Assembly: GCF_041397485.1 (NCBI RefSeq)
Contig: NZ_JAWKWO010000005.1
Location: forward strand, 1 to 64,000
DNA length: 64,000 bases
Direction: 5' to 3'
Origin: Zhengella sp020637775
GTDB lineage: Bacteria > Pseudomonadota > Alphaproteobacteria > Rhizobiales > Rhizobiaceae
The notes under the pieces were generated by a model. It ran no database searches. It was not told where the DNA came from and worked only from the letters and a program-made list of their open reading frames with translations. Each line of letters begins with the position of its first letter. Positions within the stretch are counted from its first letter, which is position 1. The translations under genes were made by a program, and so were the position numbers. Positions 63,015 to 64,000 of the stretch are shown here, piece after piece.

Positions 63015-64000
63015 TCAGAGCGTGGAGGACAGCTGCAATTCGTCCACCCCGTCGCGGCCGTAGATGTCGTCGCGGAAATGAACCACGCCGTCGCCCGTCG
63101 ACCAGGCCGACACATAGGTGAAGTAGACCGGCACCGGCTCGGCCAGTTGCACCGGCGTGCTCTCGCCGGACTTGATGGTGGCCTCGAAGCGCTGCCGGTT
63201 CCAGCCATCGGTCTCGCGCAGGAGCCAGCTAACCAGATCGCGCACATTCTGCACGCGGACACAGCCGGAGCTTTCGAAACGCGCAAGCTTGCCGAACAGG
63301 CTCTGCTGCGGGGTGTCGTGCATGTAGGTGGCATGCGGATTGGGGAAGTTGATCTTGACCGACGCCATGGCGTTGATCTTGCCGGGATCCTGGCGCAGCC
63401 GGTAATTCGCGGCCTCGTCGGTTGTCCAGTCCACCATTTCCGGCGGAATCTCGTTTCCGTCCTGGGCGAAGATGCGGATGTTGTTGCGCGTCAGGTAGGT
63501 CGGATCCTTGCGCATCAGCGGAATGATGTCCTTGCGGATGATCGATTCCGGCGCCGTCCAGTACGGATTGATGATGACCTCGTTGATCTTCGAATTGAGG
63601 ATCGGCGTCTGGCGGTCCACCTTGCCGACAATCGCGGTGTGGCGCGAGACGACACGGCCGTTTTCCACCGCCTCGATCTGGGCGGCGGGGATGTTGACCA
63701 TGACGTAGCGGTCGCCCAGATAACCGGACATGGACCGCAGGCGAACCAGGTTGGTCTGCAACTGGCCGAGGCGAACGGGCGCGGACACGTTCATGGCGGC
63801 AAAGGTGTAGCGCCCCATGACGCCGTCGGCAGGCAGCCCGTGGCGCTCCTGGAAACGCTTCACCGCTGCATCGACATAGGTGTCGTAGGCCTGCGACATG
63901 CCGGCACGCGGCGACAGGTCACCCGAGATCATCAGGCGCTTGCGCAGCGTTTCGACAGACGGGTCGATCATGCCGAGCCGGAGCTTCTGGCGGGCAGGCA
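63015..64000 (-). CDS. L,D-transpeptidase (YcbB-like), 5' end beyond the window
   Basis: A periplasmic peptidoglycan cross-linking enzyme forming 3-3 bonds. The visible 328 residues stay open to base 64000; the sequence before Met 63971 still reads as protein (ARQKLRLGM), so the true start is outside. A peptidoglycan-binding segment (DAAVKRFQERHGLPADGVMG) precedes the YkuD catalytic domain with ASVKINFPNPHATYMHDTP and the active-site cysteine in FESSGCVRVQNVRDL. glyA follows on the same strand after a terminator. Confidence 0.92.
   Translation of the reverse strand, partial: PARQKLRLGMIDPSVETLRKRLMISGDLSPRAGMSQAYDTYVDAAVKRFQERHGLPADGVMGRYTFAAMNVSAPVRLGQLQTNLVRLRSMSGYLGDRYVMVNIPAAQIEAVENGRVVSRHTAIVGKVDRQTPILNSKINEVIINPYWTAPESIIRKDIIPLMRKDPTYLTRNNIRIFAQDGNEIPPEMVDWTTDEAANYRLRQDPGKINAMASVKINFPNPHATYMHDTPQQSLFGKLARFESSGCVRVQNVRDLVSWLLRETDGWNRQRFEATIKSGESTPVQLAEPVPVYFTYVSAWSTGDGVVHFRDDIYGRDGVDELQLSSTL

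Overview
This 64 kb window comes from a GC-rich (low 60s percent) alphaproteobacterial chromosome, most likely of the order Hyphomicrobiales (Rhizobiales). Gene order points there: glyA-nrdR-ribD-ribE-ribH-nusB-MFS-hppA, then bamE diverging from the cytochrome bc1 chaperone-DUF177-plsX-fabH-ihfA-merR block. The clpP-clpX-lon-hup order, ctaA next to a DUF2842 gene, rplM-rpsI, speB-argC and an ExoP/ExoF-type exopolysaccharide locus agree with it. Names are assigned by reading motifs; no database search was run.

Layout. 1-16000 is the accessory part. It holds a truncated double AAA+ ATPase, a large secreted adhesin-like gene broken into several frames (1897-5996), an orphan chemoreceptor with CheW, a membrane O-acyltransferase, a histidine kinase/response regulator pair, a second surface protein with a one-base frameshift, and an unknown single-pass membrane protein. 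16000-23300 carries adenine deaminase and the proteostasis genes hup, lon, clpX and clpP, each with a clear start and most with a terminator. 23600-33550 is mixed metabolism: P450, cupin, SDR, O-acetylhomoserine sulfhydrylase, LysE exporter, CoA-binding protein, glyoxalase-like protein, two crotonases and a thioesterase. 33600-39600 has ribosomal proteins L13/S9, a second acyltransferase, agmatinase, argC and heme A synthase. 39567-48996 is an exopolysaccharide cluster: deacetylase, BioF2-like acyltransferase, ExoP-like Wzz protein, Wza-like lipoprotein, GT4 glycosyltransferase, WcaJ-like initiating transferase and O-antigen-ligase-like polymerase. tRNA-Pro(GGG) follows, and from 49200 to the end lie tightly packed housekeeping operons on the minus strand.

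The strongest unexplained signal is in the gap 28194-28722. Two tandem plus-strand units each have a promoter-like element, a shared core of about 15 nt, a hairpin at the same relative position and a near-identical intrinsic terminator. Core and terminator are exactly 59 nt apart in both. They look like duplicated paralogous small RNA genes. Secondary points are an ExoP whose BY-kinase-like domain has lost its P-loop, a crotonase lacking both usual catalytic glutamates, a palindrome over the likely clpX promoter, heat-shock-like promoters at lon and clpP, and two neighbouring surface-protein genes that are both frameshifted.
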